Below, in pieces: positions 24,797 through 34,715 of a stretch of DNA of 64,000 nt (within the stretch, counting starts at the first letter, position 1; every line of letters begins with the position of its first letter). The stretch is taken from contig NZ_JAELVM010000001.1 of NCBI RefSeq assembly GCF_016745235.1, positions 1,067,856-1,131,855 on the forward strand. Reading direction: 5' to 3'. A program made the position numbers and the translations under genes. The notes beneath the pieces are model-generated. The model made no database searches. It was not told the origin of the DNA and saw only the letters and a list, made by a program, of their open reading frames with translations. The DNA is from Chryseobacterium endalhagicum (GTDB taxonomy: Bacteria; Bacteroidota; Bacteroidia; Flavobacteriales; Weeksellaceae).

Positions 24797-25411
24797 ATGC
24801 CCCTTTACCGAGATTTTTCAGATGATAATGCCACGATCCTTGTATGGAAATATGATGAAAGCGAAGAACTTGATATCAATGACCTTCTGGAACCTGAAAA
24901 TGCCGAAAAGGTAAAAGATTACCATCCTAAAAAACTCCTGGAGGTATTGATGGTGCGTAAACTTTTAAAAGGTTTAAAGCCTCACTCCAAGATTTTATAT
25001 AAAGAAAGGGAACCGTTCCTGTCACCTAAAGATGCGGAAATTTCCATCACCCATTCCTTTCCATTTGCGGCAATTGCTGTTTCCAGAAACAAAATCGGGA
25101 TCGATATTGAAAAATTCAATCCGAAGATTTTAAGGGTTATCGATAAATTCACCTACGAGAATGAAAGAGGATTTATTCCTGAAGATAATGCTCCGGCCTT
25201 TTATACCATTATCTGGAGTGTGAAGGAGAGTATGTACAAGATCCACCACTCGAAATACTGGTCACTGAAGAAAAACTACGAGGTAAAACCATTTGAACTG
25301 AAGCATCTTTATAAAATAAGCTGCAGGGTTTATGACGAGCAGTTTTCGGATGAGTTCAAGGCAAGGGTTGAGTTTTTTGACGATTATTGCTTTACGATTG
25401 TGGAAGAGTAG
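24797..25411 (+). CDS. 4'-phosphopantetheinyl transferase superfamily protein
   Basis: A 204-aa protein in the Sfp/AcpS superfamily that moves 4'-phosphopantetheine from CoA to a carrier-protein serine. The core is complete: ISITHSFPFAAIAVS (82-96), the Mg site GIDIEKF with Asp103 and Glu105, and WSVKESMYKIHH (140-151) with Glu144. Size suggests the Sfp-like group. The target carrier is not in the window. ATG at 24797 is the first after the repeat block. Its 3' end overlaps the convergent FUSC gene by 20 bp. Confidence 0.9.
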   Translation: MPLYRDFSDDNATILVWKYDESEELDINDLLEPENAEKVKDYHPKKLLEVLMVRKLLKGLKPHSKILYKEREPFLSPKDAEISITHSFPFAAIAVSRNKIGIDIEKFNPKILRVIDKFTYENERGFIPEDNAPAFYTIIWSVKESMYKIHHSKYWSLKKNYEVKPFELKHLYKISCRVYDEQFSDEFKARVEFFDDYCFTIVEE

Positions 25412-27656
25412 GATCAGCCTCGCTTTTGTATTTTTCGATTACTTTCCTCTGCTCTTTCGCCACATCATAGATCAGTTCCAGAATATCATGGATGTTTTTC
25501 AACTCGGTTAAATGCGAAATCTTATCAGGATCTCTCCGGTCAACAAGATCATTTTCCTCGATTTCTGTTTTCCTTTTCAGGATCATATCTTCAATGGACG
25601 AATCTTCAGGTTCCAAACGGCTTTCCATTTTTAAAGCCTCGTTGATCTCGTTTCCGTTCAGCAAAACAGACGTCTGCTGCATTTCTGCTTCAATTTTTCT
25701 GCTCCAGCTTTCAGCATCTATTTCAGGATACTTTTCGTTGTTCTTGGAGTATTGCGAAAGCGAAGCGGTATAGGCTGTAACCAGGTGTGAAGTCGCCACA
25801 AACTGATGTACAACTTCCAGTTTCTTTTGTTGGTTCTTCGGCTCAGAGATCATTCTCTGGAAGTTATCGGAAAGATTGGCCAGTGAAATGATGGCATTTT
25901 TACGTTTTACTTTATAATCTTCGATATCAAAATTTCCGTTCAGGAATTTGGAAATCACACTTTCGAAATAGATCAGGTTGTCAGCCGCAGATTTTTTCAT
26001 CAGGTCAAGGTTCTGGGTATGTTCCCAGACCGGCAGAACAATATAAGATACGGCAAAAGCGATCATTCCGGCTATAATGGTATCCAGGATTCTGTCTTTG
26101 AAAATAACATCTACGTTTCCGGGATTTAAAAAGTTAAAGCTTAGGAATACATAAATTGTCATAAAGAGGACCGCCCAGAAATATCTGCCTTTAAGAAAAC
26201 TGAAACACATGATCATGCTGAGAAGCAAAACCGTAAATAAAATACCGTTAATATGAATAAAATGGAGGATCACATAGGCGATGACAGCTCCTGCAATTGT
26301 TCCGTACAGACGGAGAAGATTCCGTTTCTTGGTGATGGAATAGGCCGGTTTCAATATCGCAGTGATCGTGATCAAAATCCAGTAGGTATGACCCAATCCG
26401 AGGAAATCAAACATAGAGAAAAGATACCCCACAAGAAGAGCCGTGGTAATTCTTATCGCATGCCTGAAATGTGAAGAGGACAGTGAAATATTATTCCTTA
26501 AAACCTTAAAGTTCAGTTTTTCTTCATTAGGCATGAACTTTTTCAGATCCAGACCTGTGGAAAGACTTTTGGCCAGTTTTACATCCTGCGAGAATACTTT
26601 ATAGATTTCATTGATTTCCTTTGTAATCTCATTGATACGCATCAGGATCTGGCGTAGAATCATGAAATTTTCCAGATTATCCGGGTTCAGCTGTTTGTTG
26701 CGGAGCTCAAAATAATGGAAATTCAGGTTTTTCAGTTCATGATCCAGATCAAAAATGGATCTTGCTCTGGTTCCGCTTTGAAGAGCGATTCCGATATTGG
26801 TGATTTCTTCGGCAAGAAGGTTGAGGTAATCGTGGATATTCACCAGGATCATGCTGTCTTCAAAACTCTGCTGCAGCTTCTGATAATCACTTTCCGAGGT
26901 CATCAGCTTTTCATGAAGATCCATGGAATTCAGGAACATCAGCATGAGAAGGCGGCTGGTTGTTGTAGATTCGTTAACGATGGTTCTTGTTTTAAAAACG
27001 GTTTCCCTGGTTTCTTCCTGAAGGTTTTTGATCCCGATCTGCTTCGCAATAACCTGAGTGGTCAGTTTATCAAAATCAGGATTTTTCTGGTAATAATTAG
27101 CTTTGATTTTTAAAAATTCGGCAAGCTGAAGATAGTTTTCCCCGATCATCTGTCCCGCCAGTTTATAAGGCTGGATGGTAGTGACAACGAGGAAGATCAG
27201 CAGAAACCAGATGCATCCGGAGGCGAAGATCAGCAGACTTTTAAAAATATTTCCTCCTGTAAGATGTCCGTCAATAAAAATCGCCAGCACTACAAGAGAT
27301 AAGGAACCCACGGCGGCAAGTCTTTGTCCGTAAACTCCGATCAGGGAGAAAAATATCCCGAAAACAATAATTTCCAGGATCACCAGCACTTTGAAATTCA
27401 TAACAAGGCTGGCAATAAGCGCCACAAAAACAAAGCAGAAAATAGCAAAGGTCAGTGCATTTCTTCTTCTGATAAAAGGTCCGGGCTGGTCGCAAAGGGC
27501 TACAAAACTGGTTCCCAGGGGAAACAGAAAGTATTCTTTCAAAATTCCGAAATGGGCGAGAACTAAACAGGGCAGGACAGTTGCCAGCGTAATTCTGATT
27601 GCAGAATACACATATTGGCTGGTAACGAATTTTTTGAGCTCTGCTGAATAGTTCAT
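25392..27656 (-). CDS. FUSC-family (YccS-like) membrane protein
   Basis: 754 aa. Two blocks of about five to six membrane helices (about 15-165 and 400-560) are each followed by cytosolic helical parts, the layout of YccS/FUSC and aromatic acid exporter-like proteins. The signature HAIRITTALLVGYLFSMF starts the second block. Family members are thought to be efflux proteins; the substrate is unknown. A TAATTTTG box ends 4 nt before the ATG, so the mRNA may be leaderless. The stop lies inside the 3' end of the PPTase gene on the other strand. Confidence 0.9.
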   Translation of the reverse strand: MNYSAELKKFVTSQYVYSAIRITLATVLPCLVLAHFGILKEYFLFPLGTSFVALCDQPGPFIRRRNALTFAIFCFVFVALIASLVMNFKVLVILEIIVFGIFFSLIGVYGQRLAAVGSLSLVVLAIFIDGHLTGGNIFKSLLIFASGCIWFLLIFLVVTTIQPYKLAGQMIGENYLQLAEFLKIKANYYQKNPDFDKLTTQVIAKQIGIKNLQEETRETVFKTRTIVNESTTTSRLLMLMFLNSMDLHEKLMTSESDYQKLQQSFEDSMILVNIHDYLNLLAEEITNIGIALQSGTRARSIFDLDHELKNLNFHYFELRNKQLNPDNLENFMILRQILMRINEITKEINEIYKVFSQDVKLAKSLSTGLDLKKFMPNEEKLNFKVLRNNISLSSSHFRHAIRITTALLVGYLFSMFDFLGLGHTYWILITITAILKPAYSITKKRNLLRLYGTIAGAVIAYVILHFIHINGILFTVLLLSMIMCFSFLKGRYFWAVLFMTIYVFLSFNFLNPGNVDVIFKDRILDTIIAGMIAFAVSYIVLPVWEHTQNLDLMKKSAADNLIYFESVISKFLNGNFDIEDYKVKRKNAIISLANLSDNFQRMISEPKNQQKKLEVVHQFVATSHLVTAYTASLSQYSKNNEKYPEIDAESWSRKIEAEMQQTSVLLNGNEINEALKMESRLEPEDSSIEDMILKRKTEIEENDLVDRRDPDKISHLTELKNIHDILELIYDVAKEQRKVIEKYKSEADPTLPQS

Positions 27657-27660
27657 ACTG

Positions 27661-27668
27661 CAAAATTA
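27661..27668 (-). promoter_or_regulatory. -7 box of the FUSC gene, leaderless
   Basis: TAATTTTG on the minus strand, exact fit to TAnnTTTG, 4 nt before the ATG at 27656. No certain -33. Confidence 0.4.
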
Positions 27669-27824
27669 CTTATTGGAAACAAGAAAAGCCTTATAAAAAG
27701 TAGACTTTTGCAAACTTATATATTATATTTCTGTTATTATTTGTCAATTGGTAATTAGATAGCAGATGTAAGATATCAAGCATTAGACACAAGACAATGA
27801 GATTGAGGAATGAGGATTTTGAGA

Positions 27825-28110
27825 TTTTGTGAATGGTCAATAAGGTGAATGGTGAATTTTCCAATGGAATTATTGACAATTGACTTGCGCAGCAAAATTG
27901 ACATTTGACAGGAATACTGTGAATGGTGAATCGTCAATGGTGAATTTTTCCAGCCACAATATTCACTATTCACTTGCACAGCAAAATTGACATTTGACAG
28001 GAATACCGTGAATTGTGAATCGTCAAAGGTGAATTTTTCCCAGCCATCATATTCACTATTGACTTGCGTAGCAAAATTGACATTTCACAACAATAAGGTA
28101 AATGGTAAAT
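27825..28110. repeat. Dispersed TTGCnnnGCAA repeat, three tandem copies
   Basis: The motif ACTTGCnnnGCAAAATTGAC recurs with 89-90-bp spacing (ACTTGC at 27883, 27972, 28062). Between them are runs of GTGAATGGTGAATCGTCAA and their inverse ATTCACTATTCAC, so each unit is a rough palindrome. No ORF of weight in the 636-bp gap. The 180 bp left before the beta-lactamase start is AT-rich and holds only a weak promoter-like TTACCTTTTC. Confidence 0.8.
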
Positions 28111-28292
28111 TCTTCATTTAAAATTTTAAAAATTTATTTTTTATGGTTGAAGGTTTTCATGGCATCTTTTTTCTTAATTTAGTTTTTCCGGGGAAACATT
28201 AACTGCTTTATTTTGACATTGAATGAAAATGTCCTGATCAATCCTGTTTTGTTACCTTTTCTGTCATTTGAATATTAAAAACAAAAAAGCAC

Positions 28293-29051
28293 ATGGAAAT
28301 CACGATTAAAAGCCTGTTCATCATTTTATTTTCTTTCGCCATCGTAAGCTGTGGTCCGCAAAAAACAGACTCATTTAAAGCAAAAGAAATTTATAAATCG
28401 GAGAATTTAATTATTACCCAGATTTCGGAAAATTCTTTTATCCATACTTCTTATAAACAGACGAACGACTTTGGCAACGTTCCCTGTAACGGGCTTGTTG
28501 TAAAAAATAATAATGAAACGATTGTTTTTGATACTCCGATTAATGATAAAAGTTCAGAAGAACTGATACAGTGGATCAATAACCACCTTCATGCAAAAAT
28601 CAATGCCGTCATTCCAACCCACTTTCATGATGACAGTATTGGCGGGCTGCAGGCGTTTCATAATCATAATATTCCTTCTTATGCCTATTCCAGAACTACT
28701 GAACTGGCAAAGGAAAATAATTTCGTTATTCCTAAAAACAGCTTCAGTGATTCTGTAGTTTTAAAGGTGGGTAATGAAGAGGTTACTGCGAAATTCTTTG
28801 GAGAAGGACATACTAAAGATAATGCGGTGGGCTACTTTCCTGCCGAAAATATACTGTTCGGAGGCTGTTTATTAAAAGAACTTGAAGCCGGGAAAGGTTA
28901 TCTGGGCGATGCCAATGTTCCGGCGTGGTCCGAAACCGTTGAAAAAGTAAAGCAGGCATATCCGGATGTGAAAATTGTGGTTCCGGGCCATGGAGATTAT
29001 GGGAATGGAAAGCTGCTTGATTATACTATTAAATTGTTCAAAACTCAATAG
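28293..29051 (+). CDS. Subclass B1 metallo-beta-lactamase, predicted lipoprotein
   Basis: A 252-aa enzyme predicted to hydrolyse beta-lactams, probably including carbapenems, with two zinc ions. All ligands are present: His110, His112 and Asp114 in THFHDD, His173 in EGHTKD, Cys192 in GGCLLK, and His233 in PGHGDY. Lys195 and Asn208 (in GDAN) match the substrate-binding Lys and Asn of B1 enzymes. The N-terminus is a lipoprotein signal ending in IVSC (Cys20), predicting a membrane-anchored enzyme, as known for NDM and for some Chryseobacterium enzymes. A specific named variant cannot be assigned by eye. Both flanks carry the same dispersed repeat family. There is no regulator nearby. Confidence 0.93.
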   Translation: MEITIKSLFIILFSFAIVSCGPQKTDSFKAKEIYKSENLIITQISENSFIHTSYKQTNDFGNVPCNGLVVKNNNETIVFDTPINDKSSEELIQWINNHLHAKINAVIPTHFHDDSIGGLQAFHNHNIPSYAYSRTTELAKENNFVIPKNSFSDSVVLKVGNEEVTAKFFGEGHTKDNAVGYFPAENILFGGCLLKELEAGKGYLGDANVPAWSETVEKVKQAYPDVKIVVPGHGDYGNGKLLDYTIKLFKTQ

Positions 29052-29059
29052 AGGAGAGG

Positions 29060-29350
29060 TTAAGGTTTTGAGAGTCCGAGAGTCGGAGAGTTATAGGGTG
29101 AGAGGGTTTTAGAGTTTTGGACTGTTTGTCAGTTGCAGGTTGCTAGTTTCTGCTAATTAAGTTAATGAGTTATCGTCTGAAATCTGGTGTCTGAAATCTA
29201 AAATTTTGGTTCCTGGATCTTGGCTTTATCATTCACTATTCACTTGCGAAGCAAAATTGACATTTCACAACAAAAGTGTGAATTGTGAATCGTCAATAGT
29301 GAATTTTTCAACGGATTATTGACAATTGACTTGCGGAGTAAAATTCACCA
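29060..29350. repeat. Composite dispersed repeat downstream of the beta-lactamase
   Basis: First part: TTGCAGGTTGC ... TAATTAAGTTAATGAG ... CTGAAATCTGGTGTCTGA. Second part: two TTGCnnnGCAA-type units (ACTTGC at 29242 and 29329, spacing 87). The same composite order recurs near 38860-38998 and, inverted, at 43780-44005. No ORF. Confidence 0.8.
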
Positions 29351-29380
29351 TTGACAAAAAAGTCTTCACTATTGATCATA

Positions 29381-29412
29381 AAAAAAGTCTCATAACCATG
29401 AGACTTTTTTTA
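29381..29412. terminator. Terminator after porV
   Basis: AAAAAAGTCTCAT (29381-29393) pairs with ATGAGACTTTTTT (29398-29410) over a 4-nt loop, 16 bp beyond the porV stop. Symmetric A/T runs make it bidirectional. Confidence 0.88.
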
Positions 29413-29427
29413 TATATGATAATGTTC

Positions 29428-30591
29428 TTAATAATCTACGTTCGATGTTTCATCACCAATGTTCCAGGTAAGACCAAAACGAAGGGTGTTATCCAAAGCT
29501 GTATTGATTTTTGACATATTGATCAGATAAGAAATATCAAGTCCGAAAGAACGGTATTTCAATCCGATACCTGCTGTTGCGAACTGTCTTGCTCCCTGCT
29601 CTTCGCTTTCGTGGAAGTAACCTGTTCTTACTGCAAATGCGTTGTCATAAGAATATTCCAAAGCACCACTCATCATGATCGAGTTTTTGTTTTTGAAAGA
29701 TTTTCCGATTCCGGCCATTACTCCTACGTTAGGAATTTCATATATCGGCTTTCTTGTATTCGGGTCTATTCCTGCATATTCCGATCCCGGAACAAGGATT
29801 TTTGAACCTTCTACGCTCAATCCGATTTTGTTCATGTCATCTAAATACATATCGTATCCAAGTCCTAATCTTGCCATGGTAGGCAGGTAAGATCTGGATT
29901 CTTCATTTCCTGTATAGTCCAGTTTCGGACCTAAGTTCTGGATAGCCAGACCCGCGTTGAATTTACCGTCATAACCTCCGATACTTGAGAATCTTGGAGA
30001 GGTATAGTATGCAGAAACGTCTACAGCAAAAGAGTTGGCTGCTTTAAGCGTAGTATCTGTGTTGAACCCTCCGGCTAAATCTGAACGGATGAATCTACCG
30101 GTAACGGCCATTGAGTATGAGTCAGAAAGTTTCAGACCGTAAGCAACGTCGATGGAGAATTCATTAGGTTTTGATGTACCCATAGAAGCTACTTCAGACC
30201 CTACCAATTGAGTAAGGTCTACCTCACCCATGTTGAAATAATAGATACTGGCAGAGATGGTAGATCTTTCTTCCTGTCCCAGGAATTTATGGAACGCACC
30301 ATATAACAGGAATACATCATTGGTCAGTTTTCCCATATAAGGAGTATAGTTAAGACCTACGGAAGAACTTGTTCTGCTAAAAGGATATTTTGCCGCATTC
30401 CAGAATTGTGAAAATGCATCCGGTGAAGTTACCACCCCTTGGTCTCCCATACCTCCAGCTCTTGCATCTGGTGCAATTCTTAGAAAAGGAGCTCCGGTCA
30501 ATACTGGATTTATTTTACTTAAATCTTGCGAATAGCCTAAAAAACCAGCACTTAAACCAAATCCCAAAAGCAGTTTAGTAGTTAAATTCAT
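29428..30591 (-). CDS. porV: T9SS outer membrane shuttle protein PorV
   Basis: A 387-aa outer membrane barrel, signal peptide 1-21. The start of the mature chain (PVLTGAPFLRIAPDARAGGMGDQGV) is the PorV/LptO signature, and the rest is FadL-like amphipathic beta strands ending in LTWNIGDE. PorV binds the C-terminal domain of T9SS cargo released from the translocon and brings it to PorU for cleavage. It lies 60 bp downstream of porU, an order known from Flavobacterium johnsoniae. It ends in a strong terminator. Confidence 0.95.
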   Translation of the reverse strand: MNLTTKLLLGFGLSAGFLGYSQDLSKINPVLTGAPFLRIAPDARAGGMGDQGVVTSPDAFSQFWNAAKYPFSRTSSSVGLNYTPYMGKLTNDVFLLYGAFHKFLGQEERSTISASIYYFNMGEVDLTQLVGSEVASMGTSKPNEFSIDVAYGLKLSDSYSMAVTGRFIRSDLAGGFNTDTTLKAANSFAVDVSAYYTSPRFSSIGGYDGKFNAGLAIQNLGPKLDYTGNEESRSYLPTMARLGLGYDMYLDDMNKIGLSVEGSKILVPGSEYAGIDPNTRKPIYEIPNVGVMAGIGKSFKNKNSIMMSGALEYSYDNAFAVRTGYFHESEEQGARQFATAGIGLKYRSFGLDISYLINMSKINTALDNTLRFGLTWNIGDETSNVDY

Positions 30592-30651
30592 ATGTTGTCT
30601 TTTATATATTATCAGTTTTTTATAAATATTATTATCTATGTATTATTTAAA

Positions 30652-33600
30652 TTATTTCAAAAGTACCATTTTTTCTACAGCTGTAGCACTTCCTTTGCAT
30701 TTTTCTTGATTTTGACTTTTTGCAAATATCTTAAAAATATACGTACCTTTTGCAACAGTTGACCCAAAATCATCTCTTCCGTCCCATTCTATTGCCTGAC
30801 GTGGCGTTCTAAAGCCCTGTAGGAACGGTTCTGCGATGACAGCCTGAGATAAAGTTCTCACTAATTTTCCTGTTATGGTGTAAATCTGAACATTCACATC
30901 CAAAATATCATCACAGTTGTGTTCAAACTGAACATAGGTTTTGTTGGTAAACGGATTCGGCCAGTTGAGCGGTCTGTTGATCACAAGGTGCTGGTCAGCT
31001 TCATCCTTAACCTCAAAGTTTAACGTAGCAGTTGTCGAATTATTGTTTATATCCCAAACTTTAAATGTTAACTGGTGTTGTCCTATCGCAAGGTTTCTGA
31101 AAGGGTAGGTTACATTCCCCTTCTGATAATCCGCAAGACTAGGGCTCAGACATCCGTTTCCTTCTCCTGAAGCGAAGAAATCATTCAGAACAACCGTGTT
31201 GATAATCTGGCCGTCAAGATACACTGTAATGTCGTGGCCTACACCAGATCCTGTAGAGTTGATTCCCGTATCATCCGTTACACATGCTAAAAGCATAGGA
31301 TTCTGATTCGTGATTCCACCGTCTGCAAAATTGGTATTGTTCATATACAGTTTTACTTTTGGCGGCTCATTATCATTAATTCCGTTCGGGTTGATGTCTC
31401 CTACCTGTACAGCCTGATTATTGAATACATCTGAGACTTTATTATCAGCGTAGCCTAATATTCTTCCCTGTCCTACAGCATAGTTGATGTCTTTAGGAAC
31501 ATAGAACTCTACCGTGAACACACCGTTTACAGCCGTTCCCGAAGCCTTAACGATAGCACTTCCTTCTTCTGTGTAATCCATTACCGGAGCCAGTACTCCG
31601 TCATTATTAAGGGTCTTTTTGTTTAATCTCTTATCAAAAATATGGATGGATACTCTTCCGTTGAAGGTTGTATTTACGGTTCCGTTAGGATTGTTGATGT
31701 GGCCTTTTACTTTAATAAAATCCAGTCCTCTGATAAGTCCCGGTACCGGAGATTCAATACCGTCAATAACCAGCTGTCTCTGAGGTCTGCTCAGTTTCAT
31801 GGCCGGATCTCCAAGGAAATTTACCTTCAGGTGGTCAATATTGGCTCCTTTTTGTTTTTTAGCATTTAAATGAGCGTATCCTAATGTTTCAAAATCATCA
31901 TTGACAAGTTTGAAAATATTCTTTGTATAGGTATCTGTAAAGAGACGTCCGTAATCTACTCCAATAGCACGGCTGGAAGTAATCATCGCAGCAGCACCTC
32001 CCTGTTTCAGTTTAATGAACTGCTCTCCTGCAGAAGAAGTCCCCGGTTCATCCCATAATGTAAATTCACAGGTAATGGTTGATACCAGCGGGAATCTGCT
32101 GTATACATTAGAAAAATTATTGGCATTCTGGATCTCCGTACTGGTTAATATCCTTTCCTGAGCCCATCCGTTGATCCCTCCATGCCCGAAATAGAATAAA
32201 TAAAGACTGTTTCCGATATCATTGGAGATCGCCTGCGTTACCTGTGGATATCTTTGTCCTGCTGCAGTACTCTGAGCCGGGAAAGCATCCATGTATAGCT
32301 TTCTTACGTTATATTCTTTCAGTTCCAGCTGGCCCGGCTGTTCAAAAATAGTAGACAGAGTGTTGTTCATCACTTCATGGAAAGGGCTTCCCCCGTCCTT
32401 ATCATCATCCACTACAAAATCAAGCTTCATTCTCCATTCCCCGAAAGGAGAAGACTGTCCCGGAAGCGCATTATAATAGGCAAGCGTTTTGTTCATCATA
32501 TCTGCCGCTTCCGTTGCATTGGCTGCCGGAATTCTTCCTACCGGAATATCAGGTAAATTATTTTCGATGAACTCGGTGGTCTGCGGCTGTGTCATCACAA
32601 TATAATCGTCCGTTACGAAAGAGCCTACAAAATCTGCAGAATGCTCTCCCTGGTAGCTGGAAACAATATTGGAATTGCCGGATATTCTGTTTTTATAATC
32701 AAAAGAGGCATCCCCTAAAATAAATACATATTTAAGTCTTCCTCCCGTATTAAGTTTTGTGATAAAATCTCTTATAGCAGTAAGATCCCTGCTTCCGCTT
32801 CCGAATTCATTATAAATTTTGGTAGGATCTACAATTTCTACGGTATAATTGTTTTTGGTCTGGTGATAGCTGGCCAGTCTTTGAGCCTGTCCCATCATTT
32901 CAGGAACGGTCAGGATCAGGTAATCCACATTCTGAAGGGCAGAAAGATTCTGGTTCGCCACTCTTTCCACATATAAAGGACTGAAAGCTGCATCCGCTCT
33001 GAACGCTACAAATTCATTATTAAAGTTCGGGTCAGCCGCAATATAACCAAAGTTAAAGCTTCCGGCACCCGCCTTGTTTACTCTTCTGTTGGCATTGGTA
33101 ATATCAGTCACATCCCATACCTGTTCCATATTGGTGGCATTGGAGATCCCGAAACCATAACTGTCATTGGATCCGCTGGCTATGGAGAAATCCCTGAAAC
33201 TCATCTGCGATCCGTTGAACGTAAGATTTTCCTTATACTGTACTTCCACATAATCCAGGTGGAAAGTTCCGTTAGGATTTACTGAAATATTAGGGGAGTA
33301 GTTAAACGTAATCTGGTTTCCGCTCAGATTGGATATGATTCCTTCATATTTCAGCTGGTGAAAATCATAAGCGTAGGTTGCTGTATTGGCGGGAACGCTC
33401 TGTACGGATGGATTTTGGTTGTTAATCTTAAATTCAACACTGTTTTGCTGTGCCCTGTAGCCTGCAACGCGGGTTCTGAACTTAATAACATCACCACCCT
33501 GTATAGGTGAAGCAGTAGTGAATGTCACTGCTTTGTCTGTATTGAACGGGGCTTCTTCTACCCATATTCTTCCTACTTTTAGCAGGTTTCTCTGATCGTT

Positions 33601-34551
33601 ATTAACGACCTGGTAATTGTCATATCTGGTAATTAAATTTCCAGCCGGAAGATTTACGTCTACCGGTTGTACCCTTTTACCCGGACCTTTATCGAAGTTG
33701 ATAAAATAATATGAAAAATCTTCATAAATATTTTTCAGGTTATTGCTTTGGTCGGTTCTTGTATCTACTCTTTTGAAACCGTTTCCATTTGTATTATCAT
33801 AAAGATTGTATCCGTTCGGTCCCTGAGCATAAAACAGGGCATAGTCTCCGTCATTCCATACATTGTCTTCTTCACCCACCACCTGAATGGCATTTTCCTG
33901 AAGTGCGCTGTATTTCGTGTCCTGATTGTATTCCGGAAGCATAACCCCTCCGTTACCGTAAATTCTGAAATTTTTCGGATTTACAGAAGCCGGATTGATT
34001 CCGTTGTCTCTTAAAAACTGGGCTGTAATTTTAAATATTCCCGAACGGTCTACTTTTATTTTATAAAAACCTCCGCTTGAAAGAGGGTTGGCAGTAGTTC
34101 CTACCTTATTGGCCGTCCCGGATCTGAAATTATTCGAAGCGCCTGTTTCAGAAATATTGAAAGAAGAAAGTCTCTGAACACGGCCTTTAACATTCTTAAA
34201 TAATGCAACACTGATGCTGGCGTACCTTTCGCCCTCCAGTGTATAATAGGCTACATCTGCCACCTCAAAATCAGGCAGACGGCTCTTGTCAAGATCATAT
34301 AAATCCTTATTGGAAACACTTTCCCAGGCAAGATCCGAAACTTTCAGCTGCTTTTCTCCTATTTTTTGTGTAGTGATGATAAAAACATTATTTTGGCTGA
34401 ACGAAAAACCTTCATTTTTGAAATTTGGAAGATTTAATTTTGTGTCACCAAAATCCTGGATTTTTGAGCCTTCCCATTCTATGGCTTTTCTCTGGGCCCA
34501 AAGTGTTGATACAAAAGAGAATAGTAATAAAAAGGTGATTTTTTGTTTCAT
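30652..34551 (-). CDS. porU: T9SS C-terminal signal peptidase PorU
   Basis: A 1299-aa secreted protease of the gingipain (C25) family that cuts the C-terminal sorting domain off T9SS cargo at the cell surface. Signal peptide 1-19. The catalytic pair is visible: His in YFGHGGINGW (about residue 789) and Cys in STITCEFTLWDEPG (about 828). A beta-rich N-terminal half precedes it. The C-terminal 100 residues (NWPNPFTNKTYVQFEHN ... GTYIFKIFAKS) look like a FlgD-like/T9SS sorting domain. The gene pairs with porV and diverges from gldJ; this block is conserved in Flavobacteriia. Confidence 0.95.
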   Translation of the reverse strand: MKQKITFLLLFSFVSTLWAQRKAIEWEGSKIQDFGDTKLNLPNFKNEGFSFSQNNVFIITTQKIGEKQLKVSDLAWESVSNKDLYDLDKSRLPDFEVADVAYYTLEGERYASISVALFKNVKGRVQRLSSFNISETGASNNFRSGTANKVGTTANPLSSGGFYKIKVDRSGIFKITAQFLRDNGINPASVNPKNFRIYGNGGVMLPEYNQDTKYSALQENAIQVVGEEDNVWNDGDYALFYAQGPNGYNLYDNTNGNGFKRVDTRTDQSNNLKNIYEDFSYYFINFDKGPGKRVQPVDVNLPAGNLITRYDNYQVVNNDQRNLLKVGRIWVEEAPFNTDKAVTFTTASPIQGGDVIKFRTRVAGYRAQQNSVEFKINNQNPSVQSVPANTATYAYDFHQLKYEGIISNLSGNQITFNYSPNISVNPNGTFHLDYVEVQYKENLTFNGSQMSFRDFSIASGSNDSYGFGISNATNMEQVWDVTDITNANRRVNKAGAGSFNFGYIAADPNFNNEFVAFRADAAFSPLYVERVANQNLSALQNVDYLILTVPEMMGQAQRLASYHQTKNNYTVEIVDPTKIYNEFGSGSRDLTAIRDFITKLNTGGRLKYVFILGDASFDYKNRISGNSNIVSSYQGEHSADFVGSFVTDDYIVMTQPQTTEFIENNLPDIPVGRIPAANATEAADMMNKTLAYYNALPGQSSPFGEWRMKLDFVVDDDKDGGSPFHEVMNNTLSTIFEQPGQLELKEYNVRKLYMDAFPAQSTAAGQRYPQVTQAISNDIGNSLYLFYFGHGGINGWAQERILTSTEIQNANNFSNVYSRFPLVSTITCEFTLWDEPGTSSAGEQFIKLKQGGAAAMITSSRAIGVDYGRLFTDTYTKNIFKLVNDDFETLGYAHLNAKKQKGANIDHLKVNFLGDPAMKLSRPQRQLVIDGIESPVPGLIRGLDFIKVKGHINNPNGTVNTTFNGRVSIHIFDKRLNKKTLNNDGVLAPVMDYTEEGSAIVKASGTAVNGVFTVEFYVPKDINYAVGQGRILGYADNKVSDVFNNQAVQVGDINPNGINDNEPPKVKLYMNNTNFADGGITNQNPMLLACVTDDTGINSTGSGVGHDITVYLDGQIINTVVLNDFFASGEGNGCLSPSLADYQKGNVTYPFRNLAIGQHQLTFKVWDINNNSTTATLNFEVKDEADQHLVINRPLNWPNPFTNKTYVQFEHNCDDILDVNVQIYTITGKLVRTLSQAVIAEPFLQGFRTPRQAIEWDGRDDFGSTVAKGTYIFKIFAKSQNQEKCKGSATAVEKMVLLK

Positions 34552-34715
34552 GTTTATTATTGAAATTTCTGAATTACAAATAAAATGAAAATTTTAGAAT
34601 TAAATTGTGATACAATAAAATTAATTTGTTAACGTTTTTCAAAAAAATCAAATGTTTACTTGATTTATTGAATAATTTATTTTTTCTTTGTACTTTGAAA
34701 ATATTTATATCGACT

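Noticed and set aside
34626..34715. Upstream TTG start for gldJ
   Set aside because: It would place 30 unrelated residues before a standard lipoprotein signal that begins at ATG 34716.
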